A DNA stretch of 40,848 nt from an uncultured Oscillospiraceae bacterium (GTDB taxonomy: Bacteria > Bacillota > Clostridia > Oscillospirales > Oscillospiraceae). A program made the translations under genes and the position numbers. This document shows, piece by piece, positions 24,972 to 34,194 of this stretch. How positions within the stretch are numbered: position 1 is the first letter of the stretch; each line of letters starts with the position of its first letter. The stretch lies in NCBI GenBank assembly GCA_910579485.1, contig CAJTVO010000012.1, positions 1 through 40,848 on the forward strand, in the 5' to 3' direction. Below the pieces are notes generated by a model. The model did no database searches and had not been told where the DNA came from. It worked only from the letters and a program-made list of their open reading frames with translations.

Positions 24972-25964
24972 GTGGGATACTTTTCACAGTCAACGGCCTT
25001 GATCCTGCTGATCCTGACCACTCTGATGTGGGGAAGCTGGTTCCAGTTCAGCAAGCGTTTGAACGGCTATCCTGTTTCTGCCTTCATGCTGCTGCTGTAC
25101 TCGTTCTCCGTCGTACTGGTCTGGGTCATCATCGCCATCCTGAAGCCCTATTTTTTCGAAGAGTCCATCCGGCAGATGTTTCAAGACAATACAGGAATCT
25201 GTCTCGGCGCGGTCCTATGCGGAATGATGCAGGCGGCAGGAACGCAGGTCAACATGCGGGTCATTAAAAACGTTGGCATGATCCTTGCTACGTCCATTAC
25301 AGCTACCACTGGTATTCTGTTGGGTACAGCCATTTCAGTCTATTTCGGCGGCCTTCGCGCGGGGCAGTCTGTGGGAAAGATTTTCCTAGGAGCCATCGTA
25401 CTGCTGGCGGCTACGATTCTTAGCCAGTACGCCGCGCTGATGCGGGATAGAGATACCGGCGCAGCCAGCGACCAGCAAAACTACCGCGAGGAGATCCGCT
25501 TCCGCTTCAAGGAGCTTTTGATGCTGCTGGCAAGCGCTTCCCTGCTGACGCCGGCCTACTCCTTTGCGCAGAGCGCCTTTGTTAAAACGGATCTGCGGGC
25601 GGACGGCATCCCCCAGCTCCTTTGCATTGGGTTTCTGTCCATCGGAGGTTTTCTGGGGACGCTGATGATCTCTGGCATACAGCTGACCGTACGCAGGCAG
25701 TGGCATCTGGTCCTCTCCAGCAGGAAGATCATTGCTATGAGTGTTGTCTCGGCCGTTTGCCATTACGGCGGCAACGTTCTGTATACCTTCTGCGCCCCCA
25801 TCCTGAGTCATGCCGTAGCATGGCCTATCGGTACTTGTCACAATTTCTGGCACTATGTATGGGGAATCGGCTATGGTGAGTTCAAAGGTACGACCCGGAA
25901 AACCAAGCTCATGTTGGGCGCCGGTATGGCCGGATTCGTGCTGGGCGTCCTGATCCTGTGCTGA
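24972..25964 (+). CDS. DMT-superfamily membrane transporter (GRP/RhaT-like sugar uptake)
   Basis: This is a 330-residue protein with about ten hydrophobic helices. Helix 1 is LILLILTTLMWGSWFQFSKR, and the C-terminal helix is MLGAGMAGFVLGVLIL. WPIGTCHNFWHYVWGIGYGEFKGT near residue 293 resembles the loop of the glucose/ribose porter and rhamnose transporter families. It probably takes up a sugar by cation symport. I am sure it is a DMT-like membrane protein but only moderately sure of the sugar assignment. It sits between the oxidoreductase and the ABC binding protein. Confidence 0.7.
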   Translation: MGYFSQSTALILLILTTLMWGSWFQFSKRLNGYPVSAFMLLLYSFSVVLVWVIIAILKPYFFEESIRQMFQDNTGICLGAVLCGMMQAAGTQVNMRVIKNVGMILATSITATTGILLGTAISVYFGGLRAGQSVGKIFLGAIVLLAATILSQYAALMRDRDTGAASDQQNYREEIRFRFKELLMLLASASLLTPAYSFAQSAFVKTDLRADGIPQLLCIGFLSIGGFLGTLMISGIQLTVRRQWHLVLSSRKIIAMSVVSAVCHYGGNVLYTFCAPILSHAVAWPIGTCHNFWHYVWGIGYGEFKGTTRKTKLMLGAGMAGFVLGVLILC

Positions 25965-25996
25965 TTCAACACAAAACGAAAGAGGAGGATAATCTC

Positions 25997-27418
25997 ATGA
26001 AAAAGGCGTTATGCATCCTATTGACCGCGTTGCTTACCCTCTCCTGCCTGGCCGGATGCGGCGGCAAACCGTCCGACAGCAAGGACCCGTCTCCCCCGGC
26101 CCAGGGAACCAATCCACCCGCGGCTTCCACAGAGCAGCGCACGCTGCATATTGCGGGTCATACCCGCATGTATCCCAACGAGGAGTCCTACTGGCAGGAG
26201 CTGGCCGATAAGTTCACAAAGGAAAACCCTGACGTCAAAGTGGAAATCAATTGGAACGGAACGTTTGAAGATTCCATTGAGGGCCTGCAGTCCGCGCGTC
26301 TGGCAGGAGAGGAGATCGACATTTTCTCCGTTGGAGCGAAGAACATTCGGGGCGGACTGATTCAAGCAGGACTCTGCACAGATCTGACCGACCTGATCGC
26401 CCCCTATGCGGACCGCTGGGTGGACGGCCAGATCGACGGTTGCACCATTGACGGACGGATATGGTATTTGCCCATGGGGTCCATTGGTACAGTTACATTC
26501 TATTACAACAAGGATATGTTTAATGAGTTGAATCTGGAGATTCCACAGACCTATGACGATTTGGTTGCGGTGTGCGCCGCTATCCGCGAAAAGAAGAATA
26601 TCACGCCTATTTTGCAGCAGGGCAGCCTGCCCACCTACTGGCCCATGTGGTTCATGGAAACGTATGCCCAGACCAGCGGGAATCGCTCGGCAGAGCTGAC
26701 CCGAGCTTTCCTGGCGGGAGAGTATGACTTCAACACAGATGCCGAAGTCGAGGCCTTCCGGCTGCTCAAGCAATTCTTTGACGACGGCCTGCTGGATTCC
26801 GACAGCCTTAATACAGACGCCGATGGAATGCGCGCCGCCTTTGCCCAAGAGAAATCTGCGATGTTCTTTGGCGGGACCTGGGAATACACCAATGCTGAGG
26901 CCGCCGTAGACGGAGCTTTTGAAATGGGTGTGTTTGAGTTCCCGCTGATGGTCGAGGGCTCGGAGGTGCAGCACGGTTCCGGCTCTGGGCAGAGTCTGAT
27001 CGTTCCTTCGTTTTGCAACAAGGAGAATTACGACATTATCATGCGGTTCCTGGAGTTCTTCTCCCGCCCGGAGAACTGCGCGGATATCGCGACCGCGGCG
27101 GCAGACCTCCTGCCCTGTATAAAGGGGATCGAAACGGAGGCCAACCCCGTCTATGAGTATATCAATACCCACCATGTCAACCATCTGGCCCCCTACCTGG
27201 ATTGGATCTGGCCCGCGGAGCTGACAAATATCTTCGCCTCGGACATTCCAGCTGTAATGGCCGGCTATATGACGCCGGAGGAGGCTGTCGAGGATATCCG
27301 CACCAACTACAACCGCATGTTGGCGGAGGGTTATGTGTATAAGTGGTGGGACGAGTGGACGGAAGAGGACTGGGCCAACGTGACCCCAACCTATATTCCG
27401 GAAAGCTACGCATCGTAA
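25997..27418 (+). CDS. Sugar ABC transporter substrate-binding lipoprotein
   Basis: This 473-residue family 1 binding protein starts with a lipoprotein signal (MKKALCILLTALLTLSCLAGC). The lipobox cysteine is followed by a Gly/Pro/Ser-rich linker. Aromatic, sugar-stacking segments such as TFYYNKDMFNELNLEIP are typical of CUT1 proteins. AGGAGG lies eight bases before the ATG at 25997. The two permeases follow after a structured intergenic stretch. The ligand is unknown. Confidence 0.9.
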   Translation: MKKALCILLTALLTLSCLAGCGGKPSDSKDPSPPAQGTNPPAASTEQRTLHIAGHTRMYPNEESYWQELADKFTKENPDVKVEINWNGTFEDSIEGLQSARLAGEEIDIFSVGAKNIRGGLIQAGLCTDLTDLIAPYADRWVDGQIDGCTIDGRIWYLPMGSIGTVTFYYNKDMFNELNLEIPQTYDDLVAVCAAIREKKNITPILQQGSLPTYWPMWFMETYAQTSGNRSAELTRAFLAGEYDFNTDAEVEAFRLLKQFFDDGLLDSDSLNTDADGMRAAFAQEKSAMFFGGTWEYTNAEAAVDGAFEMGVFEFPLMVEGSEVQHGSGSGQSLIVPSFCNKENYDIIMRFLEFFSRPENCADIATAAADLLPCIKGIETEANPVYEYINTHHVNHLAPYLDWIWPAELTNIFASDIPAVMAGYMTPEEAVEDIRTNYNRMLAEGYVYKWWDEWTEEDWANVTPTYIPESYAS

Positions 27419-27646
27419 TGCTGTTTCCTGATAAAAAGCTTGAAAAGATGTTATTGCGGCGTTCCAGGAAAAGTATTGACAACATTCTCGGCGGCTTCGC
27501 CGCTGGACCGTGTTCTGCGGCCCAATAAAGGAATTTTATCCTTTTATTGAGAATCAGCATAACGGCGATACGCATCCACAAACCTAGTGTCAAGCTGTCT
27601 GGGCGGTGCTTGACAGCACCGCCCAGACAGCTAATGGAGAATGCCT
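27419..27646 (+). promoter_or_regulatory. Structured intergenic region between binding-protein and permease genes
   Basis: No gene is present. Three hairpins are visible: a short GC stem (arm GCGGC, near 27491-27503), an AU-rich one (27523-27549), and a perfect 17-bp stem (27593-27609 with 27616-27632) with loop TTGACA that ends eight bases before the first in-frame ATG. The last has an alternative partner: TGTCAAGC (27588-27595) can pair with GCTTGACA (27608-27615). Such structures often protect the binding-protein mRNA and lower permease expression. Confidence 0.65.
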
Positions 27647-28534
27647 ATGATCAAAAAGTTGAAACAGAAAGACGGACTATTCCCCTACTATATGACCGCT
27701 CCGGCGCTTATTCTCTTTACCGCGTTTATCGTCTGCCCCTTTGTTTACGGCGTATATACCAGCTTTTTCAAATGGGACGGATTGTCTTCAATGAAATGGC
27801 TGGGCCTTCAGAACTATCTCTTCGTACTGCAGGACAACGCATTCTGGGCGGCTCTGAAAAATACGTTTGTCTATGCCATCGTGATCACTATATTCAAAAA
27901 CGGCATTGGACTGGCGCTGGCGCTGCTGCTGATGGGTCAGAAGCGGGGAAAGGGCTTTTGCAGGACCTCGCTGTATATGCCGGTCACCTTTTCCTATGTG
28001 GTGATAGGCGTTCTGTGGACGTGGATCTATAATCCCACCTTTGGCATCCTCAACGGGCTGCTGACCAAGCTGGGTCTGTCCGGTCTGATCCAGGGGTGGC
28101 TGAGTGATCCGAATGTCGCGCTGTATTCCGTAGCCTGGGTAGATATCTGGAAATGGATCGGCTTTCACATGGTCCTGTACCTCTCCGCTATTCAAGCAGT
28201 TCCGGAAGAGCTGTACGAAGCCGCTCGGATCGATGGTGCCAGCAAGTTCAGAGAGTTTATTCATATTACGGTGCCACAAATCAACAGCACCATTGTTCTT
28301 AATGTGCTGCTGGCCATTACCGGCGCATTTGTCAACAACTACAACCTGGTCAATGTGATGACGGGCGGCGGCCCCTTCGGTTCCACCGAGGTGGCGCTGA
28401 CACTGGCGGTCAAAACAGCGTTTGTGTACCGCAATGTAGGAAAGGCCAACGCCATGTCCATGATTCTCTTTGCGTTCGTCTTCATCATCGGTTTCCTGCA
28501 ATTCAAACTGATGACCAAGGAAGATAAAAACTAG
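27647..28534 (+). CDS. Sugar ABC transporter permease (MalF/UgpA-like)
   Basis: This 295-residue CUT1 permease has about six helices. The first is YMTAPALILFTAFIVCPFVYG. The EAA loop is ELYEAARIDGASKFREFIHI. The ATG at 27647 is seven bases after GGAG; an ATG six bases upstream is too close to it. It pairs with the gene at 28556-29392. As for the left-hand importer, no ATPase gene is present. Confidence 0.9.
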   Translation: MIKKLKQKDGLFPYYMTAPALILFTAFIVCPFVYGVYTSFFKWDGLSSMKWLGLQNYLFVLQDNAFWAALKNTFVYAIVITIFKNGIGLALALLLMGQKRGKGFCRTSLYMPVTFSYVVIGVLWTWIYNPTFGILNGLLTKLGLSGLIQGWLSDPNVALYSVAWVDIWKWIGFHMVLYLSAIQAVPEELYEAARIDGASKFREFIHITVPQINSTIVLNVLLAITGAFVNNYNLVNVMTGGGPFGSTEVALTLAVKTAFVYRNVGKANAMSMILFAFVFIIGFLQFKLMTKEDKN

Positions 28535-28555
28535 AGGGCGAGGGAGGATAAAAGA

Positions 28556-29392
28556 ATGAAGCTGCACAAAAGAAAGATCGTCCCTGCCATCGTACGGTTC
28601 CTGATTTTGGGCTTTTTTATCGTCATAACGCTCTATCCCGTGTTCTGGATGATTGCCGGTTCGCTGAAATCAACCAGTGAATTTTATCAGAACATCTGGG
28701 GGATACCCAAAAGCTTTATGTTCAGCAACTATATCAGCGCGTGGCAGCGGGGAAATCTGGGAGGAAAGTATATCAACAGCATCCTGACGACCGGGCTTTT
28801 TCTGCTGATCGTCATTCCAGTCAACAGCTGCGCCGCTTACGTGATCTCCCGCCTCCGGTTCAAGGGCCGGGTATTCATCTCCACCTTCCTGCTGGTAGGT
28901 ATGATGGTTCCCGGCGGCGTTTTGGGAATGCCCACCTACACGGTGGCACTGAAGCTGGGACTGATCAATTCCATCCCGGGCATTGCCCTGGTCTACGCAG
29001 GGCAGAATATCAGCTTCGGCGTATTCATGCTGCGCGCCTTTTACGTGGGACTGCCCGCAAGTCTGGAGGAGGCGGCCATGATGGACGGCTGTACCCGATT
29101 CCAGAGCTTTCTCCGGATCATTATGCCCCTGACAAAGCCGGGCATCATGATCCAAGTGATTTTCAGCGGTCTGAATATCTGGAATGAGTATTTTCTGGCC
29201 AGCCTGATGCTGCGCACGGAGAATCTAAAGACGCTGCCATTGGGCTTGATGTCCTTTGTGGGCGAGTACGCAACCGATTTTCCCCAGCTGTTCGCGGCCC
29301 TGACGGCAGTTACCCTTCCGATGATCATCGTATATCTGTTGGCGCAGAAGCAGTTCATCCGGGGACTGACCGCGGGCTCCACCAAGGGGTGA
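28556..29392 (+). CDS. Sugar ABC transporter permease (MalG-like)
   Basis: This 278-residue CUT1 permease is of the MalG half. The first helix is ILGFFIVITLYPVFWMIAGSL. The EAA loop is SLEEAAMMDGCTRFQSFLRI. The tail FIRGLTAGSTKG is characteristic of this half. It follows the MalF-like gene by 21 bp with a good ribosome binding site. Confidence 0.9.
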   Translation: MKLHKRKIVPAIVRFLILGFFIVITLYPVFWMIAGSLKSTSEFYQNIWGIPKSFMFSNYISAWQRGNLGGKYINSILTTGLFLLIVIPVNSCAAYVISRLRFKGRVFISTFLLVGMMVPGGVLGMPTYTVALKLGLINSIPGIALVYAGQNISFGVFMLRAFYVGLPASLEEAAMMDGCTRFQSFLRIIMPLTKPGIMIQVIFSGLNIWNEYFLASLMLRTENLKTLPLGLMSFVGEYATDFPQLFAALTAVTLPMIIVYLLAQKQFIRGLTAGSTKG

Positions 29393-29486
29393 CAGGCAGC
29401 TATAGGAAAAACAAATAGAATCTTGCCTGCGGGACGCGGCGCTGCCGGTGCCGGATATGCAGGTAGAAGGGTATGGTATATCTATT

Positions 29487-30326
29487 ATGAAACTCGGTTA
29501 TACAGTATGGACCTGGCTTAGCGATGAGCATAATGCGTTCTGCCACGCGCCTGACCCCAAGGCGGCCTTTGAGCAGGCGCTCCGGGAGATATCCTACCTG
29601 GGGTATCAGACCGTGGAGAACTTCAACTGGTTTGCGGACTATTATATGGATGATCCCCAGGAGCTGGTGGATCTGTGCCGCCGGTACGGGCTGGAGTTTG
29701 TCTGCCTTTACCACTACCTTACGCCGGATTATGCATCCGACAAGGCGAAGGGGCTGGAGTATTGCCGGTTTGCCCAGCAGATCGGTGCTCCCTACATCAA
29801 TCTGCAGATGAACGGCTGGCGTGAGCCCCCCTGGGATCGGCCCACAGATCCGGAGGCGATCACCATCTGCGCGGAGAAGACGATGGAGATCGCAAAAATG
29901 GCTCATGACCACGGTCTAAAGCTTTGCGCCCATCCTCATGCCAATACACCGGTATACGCCATGGAGCAGATCGATCTGTTCTTGGAGAAGACGGACCCGG
30001 CGCTGGTCGATCTCTGCCTGGACACCGCACATATCACGCTTTCCGGCGGTAATGCGGTGGAGGCCTTTGACCGGTACTTCGACCGGCTGGCTTACGTTCA
30101 TCTCAAGGATGTGGCCCCCTCCGCGCCCCTGCGTCCGGAGGAGAAGCCTATGCGCCGCTTCCGCGCTCTGGGTCAGGGCGTGGTGGATTTCCTTGGCGTC
30201 TACCAGGTGCTTCAGTCCAGAGGTTATGACGGCGTGGTCTGCGTAGAGCTGGACTATCAGAAGGTGTGTAACTTTGAATCCGCACAGTTCAGCCGTGCCT
30301 ATCTGAAAAATGTGCTGGGTATCTGA
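29487..30326 (+). CDS. TIM-barrel sugar phosphate isomerase/epimerase, copy 1
   Basis: This 279-residue protein of the xylose isomerase-like/AP-endonuclease 2 TIM-barrel family typically isomerises or epimerises a keto-sugar or inositol derivative with a divalent metal. Likely metal and catalytic residues lie in TVENFNW, CAHPHANTP, CLDTAH, YVHLKD and CVELDYQK. I choose the ATG at 29487 because both paralogues start with the same M-(K/E)-x-x-YTVWT pattern; upstream GTG and ATG codons are possible but have no ribosome binding site. It is the first of three tandem paralogues and is much more similar to copy 2 than to copy 3. Confidence 0.85.
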   Translation: MKLGYTVWTWLSDEHNAFCHAPDPKAAFEQALREISYLGYQTVENFNWFADYYMDDPQELVDLCRRYGLEFVCLYHYLTPDYASDKAKGLEYCRFAQQIGAPYINLQMNGWREPPWDRPTDPEAITICAEKTMEIAKMAHDHGLKLCAHPHANTPVYAMEQIDLFLEKTDPALVDLCLDTAHITLSGGNAVEAFDRYFDRLAYVHLKDVAPSAPLRPEEKPMRRFRALGQGVVDFLGVYQVLQSRGYDGVVCVELDYQKVCNFESAQFSRAYLKNVLGI

Positions 30327-30359
30327 TGTCCCAGCCGAACGAAGTAGAAAGGATTTCTT

Positions 30360-31196
30360 ATGAAACTTGGTTATACAGTCTGGACCTGGCTCAGTGACGA
30401 ACACCGGGGATTCTGCCGGGTCGAGGATCCTAAATCCGCCTTTGAACAGGCACTGCGGGAAATCTCCAGCTTGGGGTATCAGACCGTAGAGAATTTTAAC
30501 TGGTTTGCAGATTACTACATGGATGACCCCCTGCAAATCGTCCGGCTATGTGAAAAGTATGGCCTGCAGTTTGTCAACCTCTATCACTACCTCACGCCGG
30601 ACTGGGAGGCTGATCAGCAGAAAGGACTGGCGTACTGCCGGTTTGCCCAAAAAGTCGGAGCTCCCTATATGAATCTGCAGATGCAGACCTGGAAAGATAT
30701 GCCCTATGATCGTCCCACCAACCCAGAGGCGATCCGCCTTTACGCGGACAAGGCAATGGTGATCGGCCGGATGGCACGAGAGCATGGGCTGACGGTTTGC
30801 GTGCATCCCCACGCCAACACGCCGGTATTCACCATGGAGCAGATCGACCTGTTCTTGAAGGAAACGGATCCGGCGTTGGTCAGCCTCTGTCTGGACACCG
30901 CCCATGTTACCCTCTCCGGCGGTGATGCCGTAGAGGCGTTTGAGCGGTATATCGACCGTATCGCCTATGTCCATCTCAAAGATGTGGATCCGGATAAAAA
31001 TGCGCATCCGGAATGGCCTATGCGCCGCTTCTGTGCGCTGGGACAGGGTACCGTGGACTTCCGCGGGGTATACCGGGTATTGACGGATCACGGCTATGAC
31101 GGTGTGCTCTGTGTAGAACTGGATTATCAAAAGGTATGCCATTTTGAGTCTGCACAGTACAGCCGGACCTATCTGAGAAACGTGCTGGGCATTTAA
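30360..31196 (+). CDS. TIM-barrel sugar phosphate isomerase/epimerase, copy 2
   Basis: This 278-residue close paralogue of the preceding protein starts identically (MKLGYTVWTWLSDEH) and keeps the same candidate active-site motifs (TVENFNW, CVHPHANTP, CLDTAH, YVHLKD, CVELDYQK). Differences concentrate in loops, for example around residues 102-108 and 205-215, which could alter substrate choice. AAAGGA lies six bases before the ATG. Probably a recent duplication of copy 1. Confidence 0.87.
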   Translation: MKLGYTVWTWLSDEHRGFCRVEDPKSAFEQALREISSLGYQTVENFNWFADYYMDDPLQIVRLCEKYGLQFVNLYHYLTPDWEADQQKGLAYCRFAQKVGAPYMNLQMQTWKDMPYDRPTNPEAIRLYADKAMVIGRMAREHGLTVCVHPHANTPVFTMEQIDLFLKETDPALVSLCLDTAHVTLSGGDAVEAFERYIDRIAYVHLKDVDPDKNAHPEWPMRRFCALGQGTVDFRGVYRVLTDHGYDGVLCVELDYQKVCHFESAQYSRTYLRNVLGI

Positions 31197-31206
31197 GGAG
31201 GCCGCC

Positions 31207-32031
31207 ATGGAAAAAGCATATACTGTCTGGACATATCTGAAATCGCAGTTTGGCATCACGGAGAGCACGGAAGAAGGGCGTGCCCTTTTTGAACAGGGCG
31301 TACGCGAGGTGTCTGACCTGGGATTTCATAACATCGAGTGCTTCAACTTCACTGCGGTACTGTTTGAGGACCACCCCGATGAATTTCGAAGGATCCTGGA
31401 GGAGAACCACGCAAGATTCGTGAACATCTACCACGCCATGTCGGACGATTTCCAGAAGGACTATGAGATGGCGGAGCGATGCTTCCGGTTTCTGCGGACC
31501 CATGGCGCCAACCTGATGAATCTGGAGACGCCTCGGCGCAACGGCGCGGAAGCCACGGAGGAGCGTATGGCGCAGATGTGCGAAAATATCAACCGTATTG
31601 GCCGGCTGGGGAAACAGTATGGGGTGACCGTCTGTCTCCACCCGCACTATTGGACCTTCTGCGAGACGCAGGAGATGCTGACCTATGTGGATGAACATAC
31701 GGACCCGGAGCTGATCAAGTATTGCATCGATACCTGTCACTGCGTTTTGGGGAAAATGGATCCGGTGTCTACTTTTGCGCGATATGCGGACCGGCTGGCC
31801 TATGTTCACCTCAAGGACATCAGCTCCGATGAGAACGAACATCCGGAATTTCCCATCAAGCGTTGCCGCGCGCTGGGAGAGGGGATCGTGGATTTTCGCG
31901 GCGTAATGGACGTGCTTCGTCAGCACAGATATGACGGATACCTTTGTGTTGAGGTGGACTGGCCCCGTCTGTGCAACTATGAGACTGCAATGGTCAGTGC
32001 CAAGTATCTGCACAATGTACTCCATCTGTAG
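31207..32031 (+). CDS. TIM-barrel sugar phosphate isomerase/epimerase, copy 3
   Basis: This 274-residue protein of the same family is more diverged. It retains NIECFNF, CLHPHYW, CIDTCHC, YVHLKD and CVEVDW at the corresponding positions, so the metal site appears intact. The change from HPHANTP to HPHYWTF next to the site suggests a different substrate or a consecutive step. AGGAGG is five bases before the ATG. It lies 10 bp after copy 2. Confidence 0.87.
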   Translation: MEKAYTVWTYLKSQFGITESTEEGRALFEQGVREVSDLGFHNIECFNFTAVLFEDHPDEFRRILEENHARFVNIYHAMSDDFQKDYEMAERCFRFLRTHGANLMNLETPRRNGAEATEERMAQMCENINRIGRLGKQYGVTVCLHPHYWTFCETQEMLTYVDEHTDPELIKYCIDTCHCVLGKMDPVSTFARYADRLAYVHLKDISSDENEHPEFPIKRCRALGEGIVDFRGVMDVLRQHRYDGYLCVEVDWPRLCNYETAMVSAKYLHNVLHL

Positions 32032-32064
32032 AAGGAGCCGGTGATAAGGGAAGGGAGGATCCTG

Positions 32065-32688
32065 ATGAAGAATTTGTGGGATAGCCCTGTGATGCAGATG
32101 CTGCAGCAGATAACTGATCTGGTTCTTTTGAACATGGTATGGTTGGTCTGCTCTCTGCCTATTGTTACCATCGGGCCTGCATCGGCAGCCATGTATACAA
32201 CGGTAAAATCGATCCAGGCTGGTGGTGGTACACGGGTCATCCCCGTCTTCTGGGAGGCGTTCACCCATCAGTTTCTGCATCGTATGCTGGCAGGATGGGC
32301 AGTACTGCTTTGTGGGTGTGTACTGGCTATGGACTTTCTGGCCCTTGCGCAGGGAGCTATGGCCGGACGTGCCGTAATATTTGGCATATTCCTGTTTCTG
32401 AGTATTCTTGTGCTGATGACGGGCTCTTGCCTGTTTCCGCTTATGGCAGAACGTGAAATGGGAGTTGGGGATAGTATCCGCCTAGCATTCTGGCTGAGCT
32501 TTCACCATCTAGGAAGGGCGGGCGCTGCGGCGGCGCTCCACGTGCTTCCGTTTCTGCTCTTCTTGTTTATGCCTCCGGTCTTTCTCCTGCTGATCCCCTT
32601 ATGGATAGTCGGCTACTTCTCAATGACGGCATGCCTATCGTCCCGGCTTTTACAGCCTGTCCTGCGGGAAGGCGGATCGACATTATGA
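32065..32688 (+). CDS. YesL-like (DUF624) membrane protein
   Basis: This 207-residue protein has about five hydrophobic helices. The N-terminal pattern (LLNMVWLVCSLPIVTIGPASAAMYTTVK) is the signature of the YesL/DUF624 family, found in Firmicutes next to CUT1 importers and YesMN systems; its function is not established. GGGAGG lies six bases before the ATG at 32065. It overlaps the next gene by four bases (ATGA). Confidence 0.8.
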   Translation: MKNLWDSPVMQMLQQITDLVLLNMVWLVCSLPIVTIGPASAAMYTTVKSIQAGGGTRVIPVFWEAFTHQFLHRMLAGWAVLLCGCVLAMDFLALAQGAMAGRAVIFGIFLFLSILVLMTGSCLFPLMAEREMGVGDSIRLAFWLSFHHLGRAGAAAALHVLPFLLFLFMPPVFLLLIPLWIVGYFSMTACLSSRLLQPVLREGGSTL

Positions 32689-33914
32689 AGCAGCAAGGAA
32701 AACTCCACTACGCCTGGGTCGTCTTTGGGTGCTGCATTGCGCTGAAACTGGGGGTAGCCGGTGTAGTGGGCTGTCTGAGCGGAAACTTTGTCACGCCAGT
32801 CGTCAATGATCTCCACTGCCCTGTCAGTCAATTTACGTTGTTTGTCAGTGTGGAGGCCGCGGCAATGGCGCTGATGTACATGACGGCGTCAAAGATACTG
32901 ACGACCCGCCGGATCGGGGTGGTCATGGGGGTGGCATCTGCAGTACAGGTGGTTGCTATTGCATTGATGTCTACCTACCATTCGGCCTCCATGTTCAGTA
33001 TTTCCGGCGCCTTCCTGGGCCTGGCCTCCGCCTTCACCGGATTTGTAGCGATTCCGCTGGTTATCAATATGTGGTTCCGTGAGAAGGTCGGGATGGTTCT
33101 GGGACTGATCATGGCGGCAGGAAATGTAGCTACAGTGGGATACAGCCTCCTGTCCGGCTGGCTTATCGACCGTTTCGGCTGGCGCAATGCATACCTTATT
33201 CTTGCGGCGATTGCGTTTGTGATCACCGTGCCAGCGGCCTTTTTGCTGCTCAAGAGTCCGGAGGAGCTGCACTGTGAGCCATATGGAAGACCGGCTTTCC
33301 GGCGCGAGGAAACTCCGGAGAGCGGGCTGACAAGGGCTCAGGCGATGCGAAAACCGGTATTCTATGTAGTATGGCTGATATGTATTCTTTACAGTGTCTC
33401 CAATGGCGTAGCCGGCTATATTGCCACCTTTTCTACCATGGAATTGGGGCAGAGTATTTCCTTCGGGGCGAAGGCAGGTATGTGTGTCCAGCTGGGATGT
33501 ATCGGGTGCAGCGCGGTCCTGGGCTTTGTAAACGACAGATTTGGGATTCAGGCGGGATTGATGTGGGGAACTGTATTCTCCTGCGCAGGATATCTGATGA
33601 TGCTTGGGAGCTTTAAGCAACCCTCAATAGTTTTGGCTGCCGCACTGCTGGTCGGCCTGGGAGGTAGTATGTATACGGTGCAGAGCCCCCTCCTGGTACG
33701 TGACACTCTGGGCAGCCGGGACTACCCCTCCATTTGGGCATTGATTATGATGGGGAACAGTCTCGCTGGCGCGTTTTCCTATTCGCCTATCGGTTTATTC
33801 TATGATATTGGAGGAAGCTATCGAGGAGCATTTATCTGTGTGATATCGCTTTTCTTGCTGGCGTTATGCTTAGGCTTTCTGGCGAATGTACAGAAGCAAC
33901 GTTTGGATGTTTGA
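32685..33914 (+). CDS. MFS transporter (OFA/monocarboxylate-like)
   Basis: This 409-residue major facilitator protein has about twelve helices. It resembles the oxalate/formate antiporter branch (start HYAWVVFGCCIALKLG; GWLIDRFGWRNAYLIL after helix 5). It likely moves an organic acid or a pathway by-product. The start at 32685 is coupled to the preceding stop; an earlier in-frame ATG would lie inside the YesL-like gene. It appears to be the last gene of the operon. Substrate unknown. Confidence 0.83.
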   Translation: MKQQGKLHYAWVVFGCCIALKLGVAGVVGCLSGNFVTPVVNDLHCPVSQFTLFVSVEAAAMALMYMTASKILTTRRIGVVMGVASAVQVVAIALMSTYHSASMFSISGAFLGLASAFTGFVAIPLVINMWFREKVGMVLGLIMAAGNVATVGYSLLSGWLIDRFGWRNAYLILAAIAFVITVPAAFLLLKSPEELHCEPYGRPAFRREETPESGLTRAQAMRKPVFYVVWLICILYSVSNGVAGYIATFSTMELGQSISFGAKAGMCVQLGCIGCSAVLGFVNDRFGIQAGLMWGTVFSCAGYLMMLGSFKQPSIVLAAALLVGLGGSMYTVQSPLLVRDTLGSRDYPSIWALIMMGNSLAGAFSYSPIGLFYDIGGSYRGAFICVISLFLLALCLGFLANVQKQRLDV

Positions 33915-34194
33915 ATAAGGGCGGGAGTAGTGAACATTTAGGGCTTGTTTGAAAACAGAATACAGCTTTCTTGATTTTTCAAACAACACCTAATTTCTTT
34001 TATTATAACATAAGTATCTACTAGTAGTTATTGAAAATTAGTATGCTACCTACCTTAAATAGAGTAGATTGATTTTAATTGCAACCTGTATGGCAGCTAC
34101 CTTATTTCAGTTTGTTAGTTGATACTGTTTTATGAGTAGCTACCATGTGTCAGATGCTTAAACTACCCCTGCACGGCACATACAATTCAAGCCC
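33915..34194. other. AT-rich intergenic region between convergent operons
   Basis: No gene is seen. An inverted repeat with an 11-bp perfect stem (33945-33955 with 33976-33986, arm TTGTTTGAAAA, 20-base loop) lies just after the MFS gene and may terminate the plus-strand operon, though no T-run follows. The remainder is AT-rich with no recognisable motif. Confidence 0.5.

Noticed and set aside
27476..27481. TTGACA as a possible internal promoter before the second permease pair
   Set aside because: No -10-like hexamer is found 16-18 bp downstream; the sequence there is a GC hairpin.
27610..27615. Second TTGACA, in the hairpin loop, as a -35 element
   Set aside because: It lies in the loop of a perfect stem and no TATAAT-like sequence follows at suitable spacing.
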